Positions 33,835 to 45,839 of a stretch of 64,000 nt of DNA are shown piece after piece (position 1 is the stretch's first letter; each line of letters begins with the position of its first letter). The stretch lies in the NCBI GenBank assembly GCA_963576725.1, contig OY755239.1:63282953-63346952 (forward strand), given 5' to 3'. The position numbers and the translations under genes are program-made. This stretch comes from Azorinus chamasolen. Lineage: Eukaryota; Mollusca; Bivalvia; Cardiida; Solecurtidae. Under the pieces are notes generated by a model that was not told where the DNA came from, did not search any database, and saw only the letters and a program-made list of their open reading frames with translations.

Positions 33835-34051
33835 TTAACCCTTCGCTTGCTATTCACGTCAATATACCTACCTGTAAATAGTGATGACCCAGATGAGACA
33901 CCTCCTGCAGGAGCTGTCTCATCAGGGTCTGCACTATTTACAAATTGATTGTGCAACCAGTGCACTCCACGGCAGTGATTGCACAGCGATACAACAGGGC
34001 ATGGGTAAAGAAGGAGAAATGTATTTTAAAATTCAGCAAGCGAAGGGTTAA
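33835..34051. mobile_element. A3: piggyBac-like TTAA MITE, internally deleted
   Basis: TTAACCCTTCGCTTGCTAT ... CAGCAAGCGAAGGGTTAA. About 33 bp shorter than A1 and A2 in the right half. Confidence 0.8.
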
Positions 34052-34204
34052 CAGCATTTGAAAACAGTGCATACCCATATCCAAACTGTTTGGCATTTTG
34101 GTAGACAAGTTGATTATACATGTAGCTTGAATTTTAAAAATGTAGTAGGTGAAACATTCTGTAAAAATAATTTGCTCAGCAGGCTAAAGGTTAACGTAAT
34201 ATTG

Positions 34205-34650
34205 TCATACAGTAAAACCGCTCTAAACCGGAATTTTAGTAGAGAAGAATTAACTGCTTTTAGGCAGATGGTTGCTTAATGATGGGTGAAAGTCATATAG
34301 AAAGCTCCTGGGCTTTCTGCATGACGTTATCACTGCATTAAGCTGCCACCCGTCTCCAAGGCCGATATTTTATACTAAATTGAACACCCGGTTTAACCCT
34401 TTTGGTGCAAAATTTCTAATTGTCGTCTGCAATCCAATTTTTGTAAAATCATTCTGTACAATAAGGAAATGAGATAAATAAATGCAAATTTCAGAGGAAA
34501 GATAGAAATAGAGATTGAGACAAAAAATGAAGTCCCTAATCAGACGCTGCCTTGAAAAGGCGATGTCTGATCTGGGACTGCACTATTTGTCGTGGTGCAT
34601 TTACGCGACATTGGCGGTGAAAGGGTTAAAGAGGTTTTACTGTTTTACTG
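34205..34650. mobile_element. P5-type palindromic MITE with D3 near its right end
   Basis: CAGTAAAACCGCTCTAAACC left end, AGATGGTTGCTTAATGATGG arm, GAAAGCTCCTGGGCTTTC centre, CACCCGGT|TTAA, then D3, then TTAAAGAGGTTTTACTG. Confidence 0.65.
34393..34629. mobile_element. D3: piggyBac-like TTAA MITE, nested
   Basis: TTAACCCTTTTGGTGCAA ... GGCGGTGAAAGGGTTAA with the D-type centre CGCTGCCTTGAAAAGGCG. Confidence 0.75.
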
Positions 34651-34959
34651 TATTTTACAACCGCCATTTATATATGTTTCTTCACGTGCTTTTCCGTTGT
34701 CTATCTGAACTGAAATAAAAGCCAGTGGATATGTTAGAAAGTATGTGTTCTAAACAGTATAACAACCTACGTGCCGATTTTATTGTATGCATACGTCATT
34801 ATTCACTCCGACAAGAAGATTGATTTGACATTATTGCAATGCGTATGCGTTTTCAGTAGATATAAAACTGTCAATCCATAAAACACATAAAACCACAGTC
34901 CGGTTGATTACATCAGACATTTAAATATTTATTTTTATAGTTCATAATCTAGAGACACT

Positions 34960-35125
34960 GGATATAATTGATTCTAGCCATTTACTTCGTAAATGCGCCT
35001 TTCTATGCACCTTTTCAAACAGAGTAGACCAATATCAGACGGCTGCTATAGGAGCCGTCTGATCAGGGTCCACTGAGCGTATAAAATTATATAGATCTGA
35101 TTCTTACATGAATATTCATGGAGTA
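34960..35125. mobile_element. C-type MITE remnant
   Basis: AAACAGAGTAGACCAATATC and GACGGCTGCTATAGGAGCCGTC, followed by the C-type ATATAGATCTGATTCT. Termini decayed. Confidence 0.5.
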
Positions 35126-35615
35126 AACGGTATTTTGAACGTTTAATCTGGTGACTTGAAGTTATATATGTTCTCGCCATAACTCCTCAATTATATGCAA
35201 ATTGCATAAAATTTAGTTTCCACGAAAACACTGAAACATCTTAAGCATAATAATAGTTCCAATCCCGGCCTGGGTATTAGGATAGTTTATCTAAAGAAGT
35301 TCGTTTGTGGACTGTGTACGAAAACACTGCAATTTGGAACAAAAATATGTGGGGGTCTTCAACTCATTATAATATATTATAAATTTATAATATTCAAATG
35401 TTAAAGACAAGTTCTCAATGCGCGGTGTAACTTAACAATACATATACTTAGTACTTGTGGTTTGCCTACGGGAGGTCTACTCCGCCTGCAAAGGCTTGAA
35501 AAGTCGTTTATATGACGGAAAGGGTTAACATTTGAGGAACAGTGTGTCATATATGTGTCATATATGTATCACTAAACTTATTTTGTGACTATATGCACAC
35601 TTCTTATAACCCTGT
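35126..35615. other. Intergenic, nothing recognised
   Basis: AT-rich, no gene or repeat recognised. Confidence 0.4.
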
Positions 35616-35616
35616 A

Positions 35617-35774
35617 TTAACCCATTCTCTCATTGGCTATTTTAGATCCAAATTCTTTGAATAAATCTACCGAAAATGAGCATTAACTAGAGAAAAGGAA
35701 CATTTTAAAATAATGGTTTCAAAAATGACCTTTACCGAGGCGTAGAAAAGTGCATTTATGGAGGAAAGGGTTAA
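35617..35774. mobile_element. B3: TTAA-class MITE, reversed, internally deleted
   Basis: TTAACCCATTCTCTCATTGG ... ATGGAGGAAAGGGTTAA. Only one copy of the B hairpin arm remains. Confidence 0.65.
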
Positions 35775-36073
35775 ACAAAATTGTTACACATATAGTTTAT
35801 ATTATACGAGTGTTCCTCTTCTATAGTGTTATTTAATGATATCCAAATATTACTGATGAGTTGCAATTGCAAACTATATAACAACCATATATTACCAAAC
35901 ACACTCAAACTTAAGTTTATATTATGAAACGATTGACGAGGTCTTCTCGGCTTGCTTTGCAATATTTGTATAAGATATGTTTACACATGTTCTTAAATTC
36001 TGTTCACCAAGAGAACATATGCATTTGGGACACACTGTAACTATCATTCGATATGATGCGATGTTCCCTTACA

Positions 36074-36262
36074 TCTGAGGTCCAGATAAGATTTAAACAT
36101 TTTCAAGAACAGCTCCTTTATTTATACCAAACCCAATACTGTGACCACTTTTTAGAATCGTCTCTTCCAGACGATTCTAAAGCGTGGTCACAGTATAGGA
36201 TTTGGTGGAAAAATGGCGTTTTTAGTGTTTGGGTACGTATCTTTATCTGTAGCTCTGCCTTA
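36074..36262. mobile_element. H3: palindromic class 3 element
   Basis: CTGAGGTCCAGATAAGAT ... TATCTGTAGCTCTG. Hairpin centre TTAGAATCGTCTCTTCCAGA followed by its inverse. Confidence 0.7.
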
Positions 36263-36617
36263 CATTGAACTGAAAATAAAGTGTGGTAAAAAGTAAATCG
36301 TAAACTGCATTACTTTAACTATTGCATTGAGCAGATATAGTCATTTTACAGAATTTTTTACATGTCCAATATTTCTAAATAAATCTTGTAACGAGACTAA
36401 TATCCATTATTAGCTATTTGATAATTGTGAAGTGTCACAGTGGAATAGGTGCGTGTAATGATGCAGTACAACATATTGGAGACGTACCAATTGTACGTGA
36501 CTCTGAATCTAATCGTATTTATAATTCTACAAAACCACTGAACCAGTGCCTGATCCTCAAATATATCTATAGCTGACTGGAGTGGCTGATTCTCAAAAAT
36601 AACCTATCTATAACTTG

Positions 36618-36856
36618 ACTGAATTTTAAAACATATTTATCCTTATTTACCCATGCCCTGTTGTATAATTACATAAAATATATGCACTGTGTACAAGTAT
36701 ATCGCTTTGCAATCATTGCTGTGGAGTGCACTGGTTGCACAATCAACATGTAAATAGTGCAGACCCTGATGAGACAGCTCCTGCAGGAGCTGTCTCATCT
36801 GGGTCTTCACTATTTACAGGTAGGTATATTGACGTGAATAGCAAGCGAAGACTTAC
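36618..36856. mobile_element. A4: TTAA-class MITE, reversed
   Basis: Reads as the reverse complement of A1 (TACCCATGCCCTGTTGTAT, GTGGAGTGCACTGGTTGCAC, ATTGACGTGAATAGCAAGCG). Both TTAA ends are decayed. Confidence 0.65.
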
Positions 36857-37219
36857 CAACAACTCAGATGTAAGAATACATACTGGCATTGTTCGTAGTA
36901 TGCATCATTGTCTATTTTTGTAAAAAAATGTAAAACATGCCACCTTGAAAGCTGATGCAGACGACACTCTTGGCATATAAAATTTGTTTGGCGCCTGAAG
37001 AGTCAGCTCTCTAAAGATTAGATATTCTGTCCCATCGACGTCTGCCTGATTTATCGACGCAAGAACATATGTAAATGTTTATGACATGGTGTGTATTAAT
37101 GTATCTATGACACTTTATGTCTCCATCCAACATAAATCCGTACCGTTATAATGAGGTACACGAAGTAAAGTACCAGTCAAAGTGAACAGGTGATGTAGGT
37201 GAATATAGAACGGCGATTA

Positions 37220-37409
37220 CAGTAGAACCCCTCTAATGAGACCACTTAATGATTAAACATGTGTCTTTATAAGCAGGTGGTTGCTTAATGCAGGACAAAA
37301 GTAATGCAGAAAGCTTTCTGCATTACTTTTGCCCTGTATCAAGCTACCACCTGCATATAACAACCAGAATTATACCTTTTTAGGCGGTCGCATTAGTGGG
37401 GTTTTACTG
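37220..37409. mobile_element. P3b: pogo-like palindromic MITE
   Basis: CAGTAGAACCCCTCTAATGA ... CATTAGTGGGGTTTTACTG with TA flanks. Centre shortened to AGAAAGCTTTCT. Confidence 0.75.
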
Positions 37410-37411
37410 TA

Positions 37412-39425
37412 CTTCCTAAATGAAAGATCGCTTGTATATACCCATATATTCTTGTTTAGCAGACAGTTTTCTGGATGGTGCCAACCGTTGCTATATACTC
37501 AGTTGATTTGCAACACAGAACCACACATGGAAGATATATTTGAAAGAAAACAATGATTTACGAGTTTCAATATACACAAATAACCCAAGCGGATGTCTGT
37601 AAATCCCAGTAAATCTTGCAAATGAGCTGTCTATATCTATAGAACCATCTTGGATTATTCTTTGTTAGTCGATATATGAGAAATTCTGTGGCAGTTCAAC
37701 AATCATTAAACATATAGTATGGTATGGCTTGTATTGGGTTATATTCTCCTTGTTGGTGCTTAACACTTGCCGTAGTCGAAAAGATGACATACAATCCCAT
37801 GGAGATATTCTGTCTGCCCAAACGTTAGTCCCTAGGTCCGTATACATGTTTACTGCTTCATAGGAATCGTTGTAGCACAAACATGAACTTAGTGAATTTT
37901 ACACTGAAACAGGATGTAGAATGGAACGTGTAATACACCAAGGTGGCAACACCAATACGGTGTTTTATAGTACAGCCAGGAGTATGGTGTACGAATAATT
38001 GGGGGTATATCTACATCGCTCATTATGATACATATTATATCTAGTAAGACACTTAGTACAATATTTTAGACACCAGTAACAGTTTGGTGAGATGGGAAAG
38101 GCAGTGGTGTGTTCCGGTTCCAGCTTGAATAATTGTATATTTCATTATATGCTTGAAATATATAAACATAAGATATAATATCCATTGTCTAACGTACTCT
38201 CGTCCTCATCGTCATCACCATATCATCAACAAACACTCCCAATCAAAAGTTGATATTTTATCGTTTAACATATCAAAGTCAGCTCTATTGTGCAAGTAAA
38301 TATTTCTTTTAAAGAAACTGTTTATATCATACGGAAAAGGTATGTATTATATTATGTACGATAAATTGAAAACAAAAGCCTGCTCATTGATAATATGGTA
38401 AAATAGAAATTGCAGTGTTCCGACATAAATATTTAATTTTCCACTGAAGTCAACGACGCATCAATGATGCAAAGTAATTTTCATGTTAAACATATTACTA
38501 AAGATGTGAATTAAATTGCAAGACAAACAATAATCAGCATTCAACGTAACATTTGTAACATTACAATTTCAAACATTCTACTTACATATATAGCGAACAT
38601 TAACGTCCAAATACATATTGACACCGTACGTACTTGCATATAAAGGATCTTACATGATAGTTCATTACAACTTGTTTCATGAAAACAATTTGACATGGAC
38701 ACACATGTAAGATTCTTTTTATCACATAACCCTTAGAAAGTGCTATAGAAAGTGAGTGAAAGAGACTATATCTGACGGCTGTTTCGGCCATTGTTTACAG
38801 CGTAGTACAGCTGATTCAAACTGCTCATTAGCATAAAAATCTCCGCGATTTACGGCACTCTGTTTCGGCACTCCCACACGGCAGACTATGTGATAAATAT
38901 ATGTTATGTACTATTTTATCTATAAACAGCATGTTTAACTCTGAAATGTTGTTTAATACATTTTGTCTGTAGGTTTTCGGTCGTATTAATATGCACATGT
39001 CAGATGTTAGAGACCGTCCAAATTGAAAGAAGCAATTCCGTGTTCTTATAAAAAGCTTTTCCAGACCTTATGTGATTAGTTCGAGCAATAAGGTTAACCT
39101 GGAAACTGAACCAAAGTGTTGCCCTAATACTGTTCCATTTAATCAGCGACAACACATACCGTGATGGATTACTCTAGGCATTACATAATTTCATCAAGTA
39201 ATACTGTCCAACTGTTCCACAAATTGAATGCGTATTCCATGTTTGAGGGTAGATTTCTTCAAGACCAATTATTTGGATCAGCAACTTGTGAAATGTTTCA
39301 CTTACCCTAATTATAGATGATGTGTGGATGACGTAAATGCTGGGATTTCTCGTAAAGGCATTCCTTGTATCAACACACCCAGATTAGTGTCATTAGTTGA
39401 TATCCTTCATAAAGAACGTCCAATA
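37412..39425. other. Two-kilobase intergenic stretch, nothing firm
   Basis: No repeat seen. A minus-strand open frame at 37880-37665 (71 codons, Cys/Trp-containing) has protein-like composition but no convincing splice sites or family; I do not call it a gene. Confidence 0.3.
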
Positions 39426-39429
39426 CATA

Positions 39430-40081
39430 TGCAATGTGGGTCTCAAAGATGTATATGTTCTGCGCATTATTGGAATACGGACAATTCTAGAATTGCTCTG
39501 CGCGTTTTAGGAATTCCAATAATGGCGGACCATTCCAGAATTGCCCTGCGCGATTCTAGAATCGCGCAAAGCAAAATTACAGTAGGCTCTATGCTTAGCA
39601 TTGTTGTTATGATCTACTATTGTTCGGCGAGAAAAACATAGAACTTGATGCGGGTACACTTAAATCTTTGTTTTTCTAAAGTTAGTTTGTTTTGTTGTCA
39701 TTATTACCTTATTATTTATGGTATTTATTGTTTTATTATACTAACAACCATTGTTTTTGACAATTTCATGGATTTTATGTGACATCAGGCTTTCAGTATT
39801 CTACTGGAATCTGTCTGAGAGTCGTACAGTACAATTCATATAGGTGATGAATAAAATAGATTATGATTGAAAATCTATAAATGTATGTAAATGGAGAATT
39901 CCAACTTTGTCCACTATTCCAAAAAATGCTCACGGGCCATTCTTGAATCGCCCTGCGCGTTTTAGGAATTCCAATATTGTCCGCCATTATTGGAATTCCT
40001 AAAACGCGCAGGGCAATTCTAGAATTGTCCATATTATAATAATACGCAGAACATATATATCTAAAAATGTGGAATTGCTGA
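39430..40081. mobile_element. 650-bp inverted-repeat element
   Basis: Roughly 100-bp imperfect arms: ATATGTTCTGCGCATTATTG, GGACAATTCTAGAATTGC and GCGCGTTTTAGGAATTCC on the left are inverted at 39975-40070. Extra copies of the GCCCTGCGCGTTTTAGGAAT block lie just inside each arm (39540 and 39950), so each end is itself palindromic. No transposase frame. Family unknown. Confidence 0.7.
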
Positions 40082-40249
40082 TGGGAATTGTAGCCGTATG
40101 TACATGTATATAGTAGCAATTGTAATATATAATTTTAAAATGTTTTAAGTCACCAACTGAAGAGTTACATTAAATTTTATTAAAATTCATATTTGCTAGA
40201 TTAATTCTTTCTCCGCCATGGCAACTTGAATCTGGTGCAAATGTTACTA

Positions 40250-40451
40250 CAGTAAAACCTCTCTATAACGGCCACTAACATACATCCAGTATTTTGTGTT
40301 AAAGGCAGGTGGCTGCTTAAAGCAAGGTGAAAGGAAAACAGAACGCTCCTAGGAGCGTTCTGTTTTACTTTCACAACACTTTAAGCAGCCACCTGCCCTA
40401 AATACCAACTAAGTAACACGATTTAGTGGCCTTTATAGAGAGGTTTTACTG
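40250..40451. mobile_element. P1d: pogo/Tigger-like palindromic MITE
   Basis: CAGTAAAACCTCTCTATAAC ... ATAGAGAGGTTTTACTG, centre GAACGCTCCTAGGAGCGTTC, TA-type flanks. Confidence 0.8.
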
Positions 40452-40499
40452 TACATCCATGTCGATAAAACATTTGAGAACCTGTTGATCAAGTGTCAT

Positions 40500-40612
40500 G
40501 CCGCAAACTTGGTGAAACTATTGGTCCAGTGTCAACCGGTTTGGATCCTGATGCTCTGCTTCTCATCTGGATCCTAGCTAGTTAGCAAATGCGACTAAGG
40601 CTGAGGATTACC
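40500..40612. mobile_element. F-type MITE remnant
   Basis: GTCCAGTGTCAACCGGTTTG, GATCCTGATG...CATCTGGATC and TTAGCAAATGCGACTAAGG. Confidence 0.45.
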
Positions 40613-40614
40613 GG

Positions 40615-41845
40615 ATAAAGATTAATTAATTTTGTTCAGGATTTTAATCCTTCTTTTTCTGTGCTAAAGCGCGAGTTTGCTGCATAATTTTCCTAGTGGT
40701 TAAATGTTTCAGAAATTCCAGATGACATATTCATTTTCAAATTCCTTCAAATACAATGTATGCAGAATGAGGATTGAGATATGATATGGTTACTTATTTC
40801 TTCAACACTTTTATTGGAAAATACGAGAAAATGTCTCAGACATTAATTTAACAGGCAATAAACTTCCCGTATATGTTTTCTTCAACGCTCACATTTCACA
40901 AATACATGCGAATATGTTTTCTTCGTGAAATAAAATTACTTTCTGCGGTGAAAACCCGAGCTTACAAGTGCTTAAATGTAACGCCGATATAACTTCAAGC
41001 TGCAAGGACGGATATTCCACAGTCTCTGTTTTACACAAATAGCAGCTAAAGGACGGCGTTATCACTGATTAAAGTATGATTAAAGTATGCGTGTATTCTA
41101 TAAGGAGATTTGATATTAGAATGAAGGTTTTAGTGAATATTTTTCTATCATTTTCAGTATGTTGTATTTGCAGTTAATTGTATTTAAGAAATGTTCTCCC
41201 GTTGATATAAACAATATCGTATGAGACAATATTATAATGTGTTGTACTATTAAGATACAATATTTGTAAATATCTGGCTGTGTGTTCTTATTTGACTTGT
41301 AGTGTTCAGATACGTATAAATGATACGGAACACATACATTACCAGCGAATGTAATAGATCAGTACGGATGCCATAAATAGACATCTCACATCATCTCCAC
41401 CAAACCAGTATCAATATTTCATACATTCCAGTGTACCGCTTCGTTCTGTAATAAATAGACAGTTACACTATAAACGACTACCCATTTGAATTTACTCTTT
41501 CCGCACATGCTATTCACGTTGTGATGATGGGTAAGACATTGCAATGACAAGATACTTCATATCCTAACAATAGATATCTTTAGGTTTAATGTACACAAAT
41601 CAAAATGTTCAACTGGTATTGCTTTTTTTCAATCCACTGAGAATGGAGATTTAATCATCACGTAGAATCCGAAAAGTTCCAGTCGTCCATAATATTTGTT
41701 TCTGTTAAACGACTAAGTTAAACTTTAGTTACTCGACGAAATGTCCTTCTCATTGTCTCATGGATGCAGTACTAGACTGTCACGGGAATGTTGACCGTTG
41801 GTGTTCTTTTGTGTAGTATCTTGAAATGGTTTGTAATAATTATAT
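40615..41845. other. Intergenic, nothing recognised
   Basis: AT-rich; no open frame, repeat or RNA feature recognised. Confidence 0.4.
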
Positions 41846-41849
41846 TCTA

Positions 41850-42045
41850 CAAAGGTCCAGATAAGATGCGTAGATTAAAACATTTTCAAGAATAACTTCT
41901 TTATTTCTCAACCGAACCCTATGGTGTGACCACTCTTTAGCATAATCTCTTCGATGCGATTCTAAAGAGTGGTCACAACATAGGGTTTGGTGGAGAAATG
42001 ATGATTTTAGTATTTGAGTACGTACGTTTATCTGTTGTTCTGAAA
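41850..42045. mobile_element. H4: palindromic class 3 element
   Basis: AAAGGTCCAGATAAGATGCG ... TTATCTGTTGTTCTG. Complete hairpin of CCGAACCCTATGGTGTGACC and its inverse. Confidence 0.7.
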
Positions 42046-42179
42046 AAATCTAGAATGAACTAAACAGATTGGCGGGTTAAAGTTATGTTACACTGGAATA
42101 CTGTTACTTGAGTGATTTGCAGATATAATCATACAGTAATCATGACAATACAGAAAACTCATTTAACAAAGAAGTTAGA

Positions 42180-42510
42180 TCTTTTAAGTAGGTGACTGCA
42201 TAACGCTTTGCGAGAGTTTTGTATACTTTCGATCCTGAATTAACCTATTCAATCCTCCCGATGCCTTCTAACGCATCTGTAAAGGTTTTCGAAACCATTG
42301 TGATCAATTGGGAATTTGCTCCAATGAGCACATGCTGTATTTATCACAATGGTTTCAAAACTATACGATTCTAAAATTTTCCCTTTATCTAGTCAAAGCT
42401 CCTTTTCGGTAGATTTATTCAAAATGTTTGGGTCTAAAATCAGTATAGGAAATGAATGGCTTAAGCTGTCATGCGTATTAAAGACCGGTTGTAAGATGAA
42501 TTACATGGTG
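42180..42510. mobile_element. Degraded P-type MITE carrying B4
   Basis: TTTAAGTAGGTGACTGCATA, GCGAGAGTTTTGTATACTTT and GATCCTGAAT|TAA, then B4, then TTAAGCTGTC and AAAGACCGGTT: a P-type right arm interrupted at its CTGCATTAAGC site. Confidence 0.5.
42240..42464. mobile_element. B4: TTAA-class MITE, nested
   Basis: TTAACCTATTCAATCCTCC ... GAATGGCTTAA. Hairpin GAAACCATTGTGATCAATTG with its inverse. Confidence 0.6.
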
Positions 42511-42800
42511 TCTCATCTGGACCTAAGATCTAAATTTGAGTCAGGATGCGAATGGCATAATAAGGGTTAATTAGCAAATCCTCTAGCAATCCTCTCTCCA
42601 TGGTCTTAACATTTTCTATCAAGATGGAAATTAATAATTTACGAGAACACGTGAGAGTTAAACTAGGTGGGTTAATATTGTCTAGTCAGGTTTGCAAGAG
42701 TTCTGCGATATATTCATCGCGATATTTATACGCATAAATACGTTTTTACCATTTTAGTGATTGCTATTAGAAACGCCGAGGTGAATTCTTTGATATTTCG

Positions 42801-43011
42801 TAACCCTTGAATCAATAAATACACCTTTCTACGCCTTTACAAACAGAGAAGACCCAGATCAGACGGCTCCGTCTGATCAGGGTCTGCTCTGTTTGCTTAT
42901 GATATAATATAGATATGATTCTACAGTATCTGCAATGGCCAAACATTCCTATGTCCATGTACTATTGTAACAGTATTTCTTATATGAATATTAATGGAGG
43001 AAAGGGTCAAT
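42801..43011. mobile_element. C8: TTAA-class MITE, ends decayed
   Basis: GTAACCCTTGAATCAATAAA ... GGAGGAAAGGGTCAAT. Core AGACCCAGATCAGACGGCTC / CGTCTGATCAGGGTCTGC. Confidence 0.6.
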
Positions 43012-43059
43012 CCTTAAGCACAAATTTAAATCTCGAACTATTTTGACTACTTCGGAATC

Positions 43060-43197
43060 GACCAAGAGTTTGAGAAACTATTTACCGGGTGTCAAACAGC
43101 TTGGGTTCGGATGAGATGTCGATTTACTCGGCGCCCTGTCTAGATACACGATATTTGCAGATTCGAGTTAGTTTGCCAATAGCTGAATATGGGTTAA
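43060..43197. mobile_element. F-type MITE remnant
   Basis: GGTGTCAAACAGCTTGGGTT, GATGAGATGTCGATTTACTC and a right end ATATGGGTTAA. Confidence 0.45.
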
Positions 43198-43439
43198 GGT
43201 AATTTAACCGGACTGAATGGCGTGGTACACAGGTTTTCAAGCTACTTGATTAACAGGTGCATGCGTGTGTGTTGTAATAATATTTAGTTAAGATGATAGC
43301 AGTTTGGATTTCGGTATACCGCAGGATATACATTGTTGCTAAATAAAACGATCACCACGCTGGTGGTATATAATTATGTATCCTCGCGTCAGCTATGGCT
43401 AACGGGATGAAACATCCTACCGGCGTTGTAGATATACAC

Positions 43440-43590
43440 TTTTACCTCCTTCGGCGTCGCATCTGTGATTATCTATGCAAACAGTTTGAATCCAGATGAG
43501 ACAAAAATTAAGAAACATAAATAATAAATGGAAATTGTAGCTGACGCCAAGGTTTGCAGAGAACAAACTGTGACAACGAAAGACCTAACG
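43440..43590. mobile_element. E-type MITE, internally deleted
   Basis: CTTCGGCGTCGCATCTGTG and AACAGTTTGAATCCAGATGA, then directly the E-type right-half AT stretch. The second hairpin arm is absent. Confidence 0.45.
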
Positions 43591-43594
43591 ATAA

Positions 43595-44215
43595 TCAAAC
43601 CAATACAAACAGAAAGTTTTACTGTGGTCATTATTCGACGCGAGTTGACAGCGAGGTTCTATATATAGTCCTTGTATAAGGCAGTATCCGCAGTATTCTT
43701 TGCAGGCGCGGATTTAGAAGGGCGGAGCCGGCATACGCCCATCCCCTAAAATTGACCAAACAAACTTTTTTGAGTAATTTTATTAGATCTAACGCTAATA
43801 AAAACCGATAAAACAACGATTTAATCTGATTTTATGTTCTTTCTCAACATTTATTACAAAGACACTAGTGATATCATCCAACTTTTAAAAATCTACGCCC
43901 CCACTAATCTGAAACCCTGGATCCGCACCTGCTTTGGGACCGGTATCTGTCAGTATCAATGATGTACTTGCATGTAAGGGCTATGTTGCCATGGAAGAAT
44001 ACAGCAGAGAAAAATATGTTCACGTAGTCAAGTTACTTGGTTTAAAATTAGATAAAACAATTGGCGTGAAAACAAAATAAAAATAAATACAAAAAATGGT
44101 TTAATAACATTGAAAATCCCATTTCAATCTACATCGCTCGTTGAAGCTGCAAACCACTGTTCACAATATGGTTTTACAGGGTTCTGCAAATGAGTAGAAG
44201 GCAAAGTAAATACGT
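43595..44215. other. Intergenic, nothing firm
   Basis: 43695-43935 has GCGGATTTAGAAGGGCGGAG and later CCCCCACTAATCTGAAACCC TGGATCCGC, possibly inverted ends of another element. No gene. Confidence 0.3.
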
Positions 44216-44219
44216 GATA

Positions 44220-44445
44220 TCAGGCCAAAATCAAACGGAACTCTCAGGTTGGTAGACTTTGGTCAACAGATCAGACGGCTCTTAGAGTCTGCTGTTTTCT
44301 AATGGAATTTGTTCGATATATTTTTTTAGTTTTTGAAATGTCTACAATGTTCCACCTTCCTTTTTTCATTATAGCTATTTTATCCATGACTATTCAGTAT
44401 GTATGGAACTTTGGAATAAACGTAGAACATGGAAAGGGTTAAGTA
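44220..44445. mobile_element. C-type MITE remnant
   Basis: ACAGATCAGACGGCTCTTAG and GTCTGCTGTTTTCTAATGG, then the C-type right half, ending ACATGGAAAGGGTTAA. Confidence 0.5.
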
Positions 44446-44519
44446 GCGTCTAGTTTATCATTTATTGAACATGCCACTTTGTGAAACAAATCAATACAAA
44501 CGGCTTTGTATAATTATTA

Positions 44520-44946
44520 TTTTTCTCTGCCAATAAGGCACCTGTGATTACATATGCAAACAATTTGGACCCATATGAGACATTGAGTAACGCAGTATCT
44601 CATCATGATCCAAACTGTGTGTTACCGTGGTAATCGTTTTTAAACCATTTTAACCATGAATATCTATTGAAGAAAATATGACGTCATGAATAATAATTAG
44701 ATTCATTTGTTATAGCTACACAGGACACAAGACGTTTTGGCCGTGGCAGAAACTGTAGAATTATATCTATGTTATATCGCAAGCAACCATATAGTAGCCG
44801 TCTGATATTGGTCTATTGTGTTTGCAAAGGTGCAGAAAAGCGCATTTATAGAGTATAGGATTAAAAAGGGCAGACATTAAGCACGCGAACAGTGTACCAG
44901 TCGACACATTTTGCAGACGACATTATTTGTCAGCGAAAGAGTTAAA
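44520..44946. mobile_element. E-type MITE interrupted by a C-type MITE
   Basis: E-type left half (GCCAATAAGGCACCTGTGAT, GACCCATATGAGACATTGAG) breaks at about 44648. A C-like segment (TATGACGTCATG, AGTAGCCGTCTGATATTGG) runs to about 44865. The E-type right end then follows: GCAGACGACATTATTTGTCA, GCGAAAGAGTTAA. Confidence 0.5.
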
Positions 44947-45239
44947 CGCTAATGGCTCATATAACAACAACGATTGTATTTAGACTCAAACCGAATGTTA
45001 CTCTGTTATTAATCGACCAATGTATATGTACAGCTAGGCACATCTTATTTATCTATTTACGTGTTCAAATAAACCCCACTGTATAAGCAATCAGATATTG
45101 ATAATGGTCTGGGCAGAAGCATATTTCATGGTTGTAACACCCCTGGATGTTATTTACATCTCAGTGCACTATATATAACAGAGCATATCGAAAACATAAT
45201 ACTACAACCAGATGTTTTGCTAAATTGTGTATATGTATT

Positions 45240-45372
45240 CAGTGCTACAGATAAAATGTGCGTACTCAAAAAATAAAATCGTCATTTCTCCATATAGGGT
45301 TTGGTAGAGAAATAAAAAAGTTATTTTTGAAAATGTTTTAATTTACGCATCTTATCTTGACCTCCGTACAGT
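45240..45372. mobile_element. H6: class 3 element with centre deleted
   Basis: GTGCTACAGATAAAATGTGC left and CATCTTATCTTGACCTCCG right match H termini. Only one ATAGGGTTTGGTAGAGAAAT arm remains. Confidence 0.55.
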
Positions 45373-45508
45373 ATTTTTTTTAAGTAAAACGATTCGCATA
45401 TTTAGTAGGATTCATTCTAGCCTTTGAGTTATCACCATGAGAAATAAGCACTAACCCTTTTTGAAACAAAATGTAATCATGATTATTTTTCTTTGCAATT
45501 CCGAATAA

Positions 45509-45532
45509 AATACGTTCGTTCGTTCGTTCGTT
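45509..45532. repeat. (CGTT)n microsatellite next to a Naiad fragment
   Basis: Five to six tandem CGTT units about 50 bp from the Naiad pseudo-LTR fragment. Naiads are reported to insert preferentially near microsatellites. Confidence 0.8.
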
Positions 45533-45579
45533 ATATTATCGCGAACCTGTTTCAAACTGTCAGATTGCTATTTCGTAAC

Positions 45580-45816
45580 AACAGAACAAACAGTCGCCCG
45601 AACAGCAACACAAGGAAACAGCAAATGCACATAACTATAAAAACACCAAGAGACGCACAAAGACAAAGCAAACATACAATAGGGGGGAGATGGAAGTACC
45701 GCCTTGGAACGGTCAGTGACAAAAGTCACTGGGGGGTTAAACCGGTTTATGGGCGCCCAACCTCACTCTTATTCCATCCCCACCCTAAAAAACAAACAGT
45801 GTAAATAAACGTATCT
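45580..45816 (-). mobile_element. Naiad-1-type pseudo-LTR fragment
   Basis: Reverse complement of 50290-50525: AACAAACAGTCGCCCGAACA, GGAAGTACCGCCTTGGAACG and TTAAACCGGTTTATGGGCGC. No coding part attached, as in severely 5'-truncated Penelope-like copies. Confidence 0.85.
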
Positions 45817-45839
45817 CAGGAAAGATATAATTCTGTGTT

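Noticed and set aside
37665..37880. 71-codon minus-strand frame with protein-like composition
   Set aside because: No recognised domain or reliable splice signals; left as unassigned.
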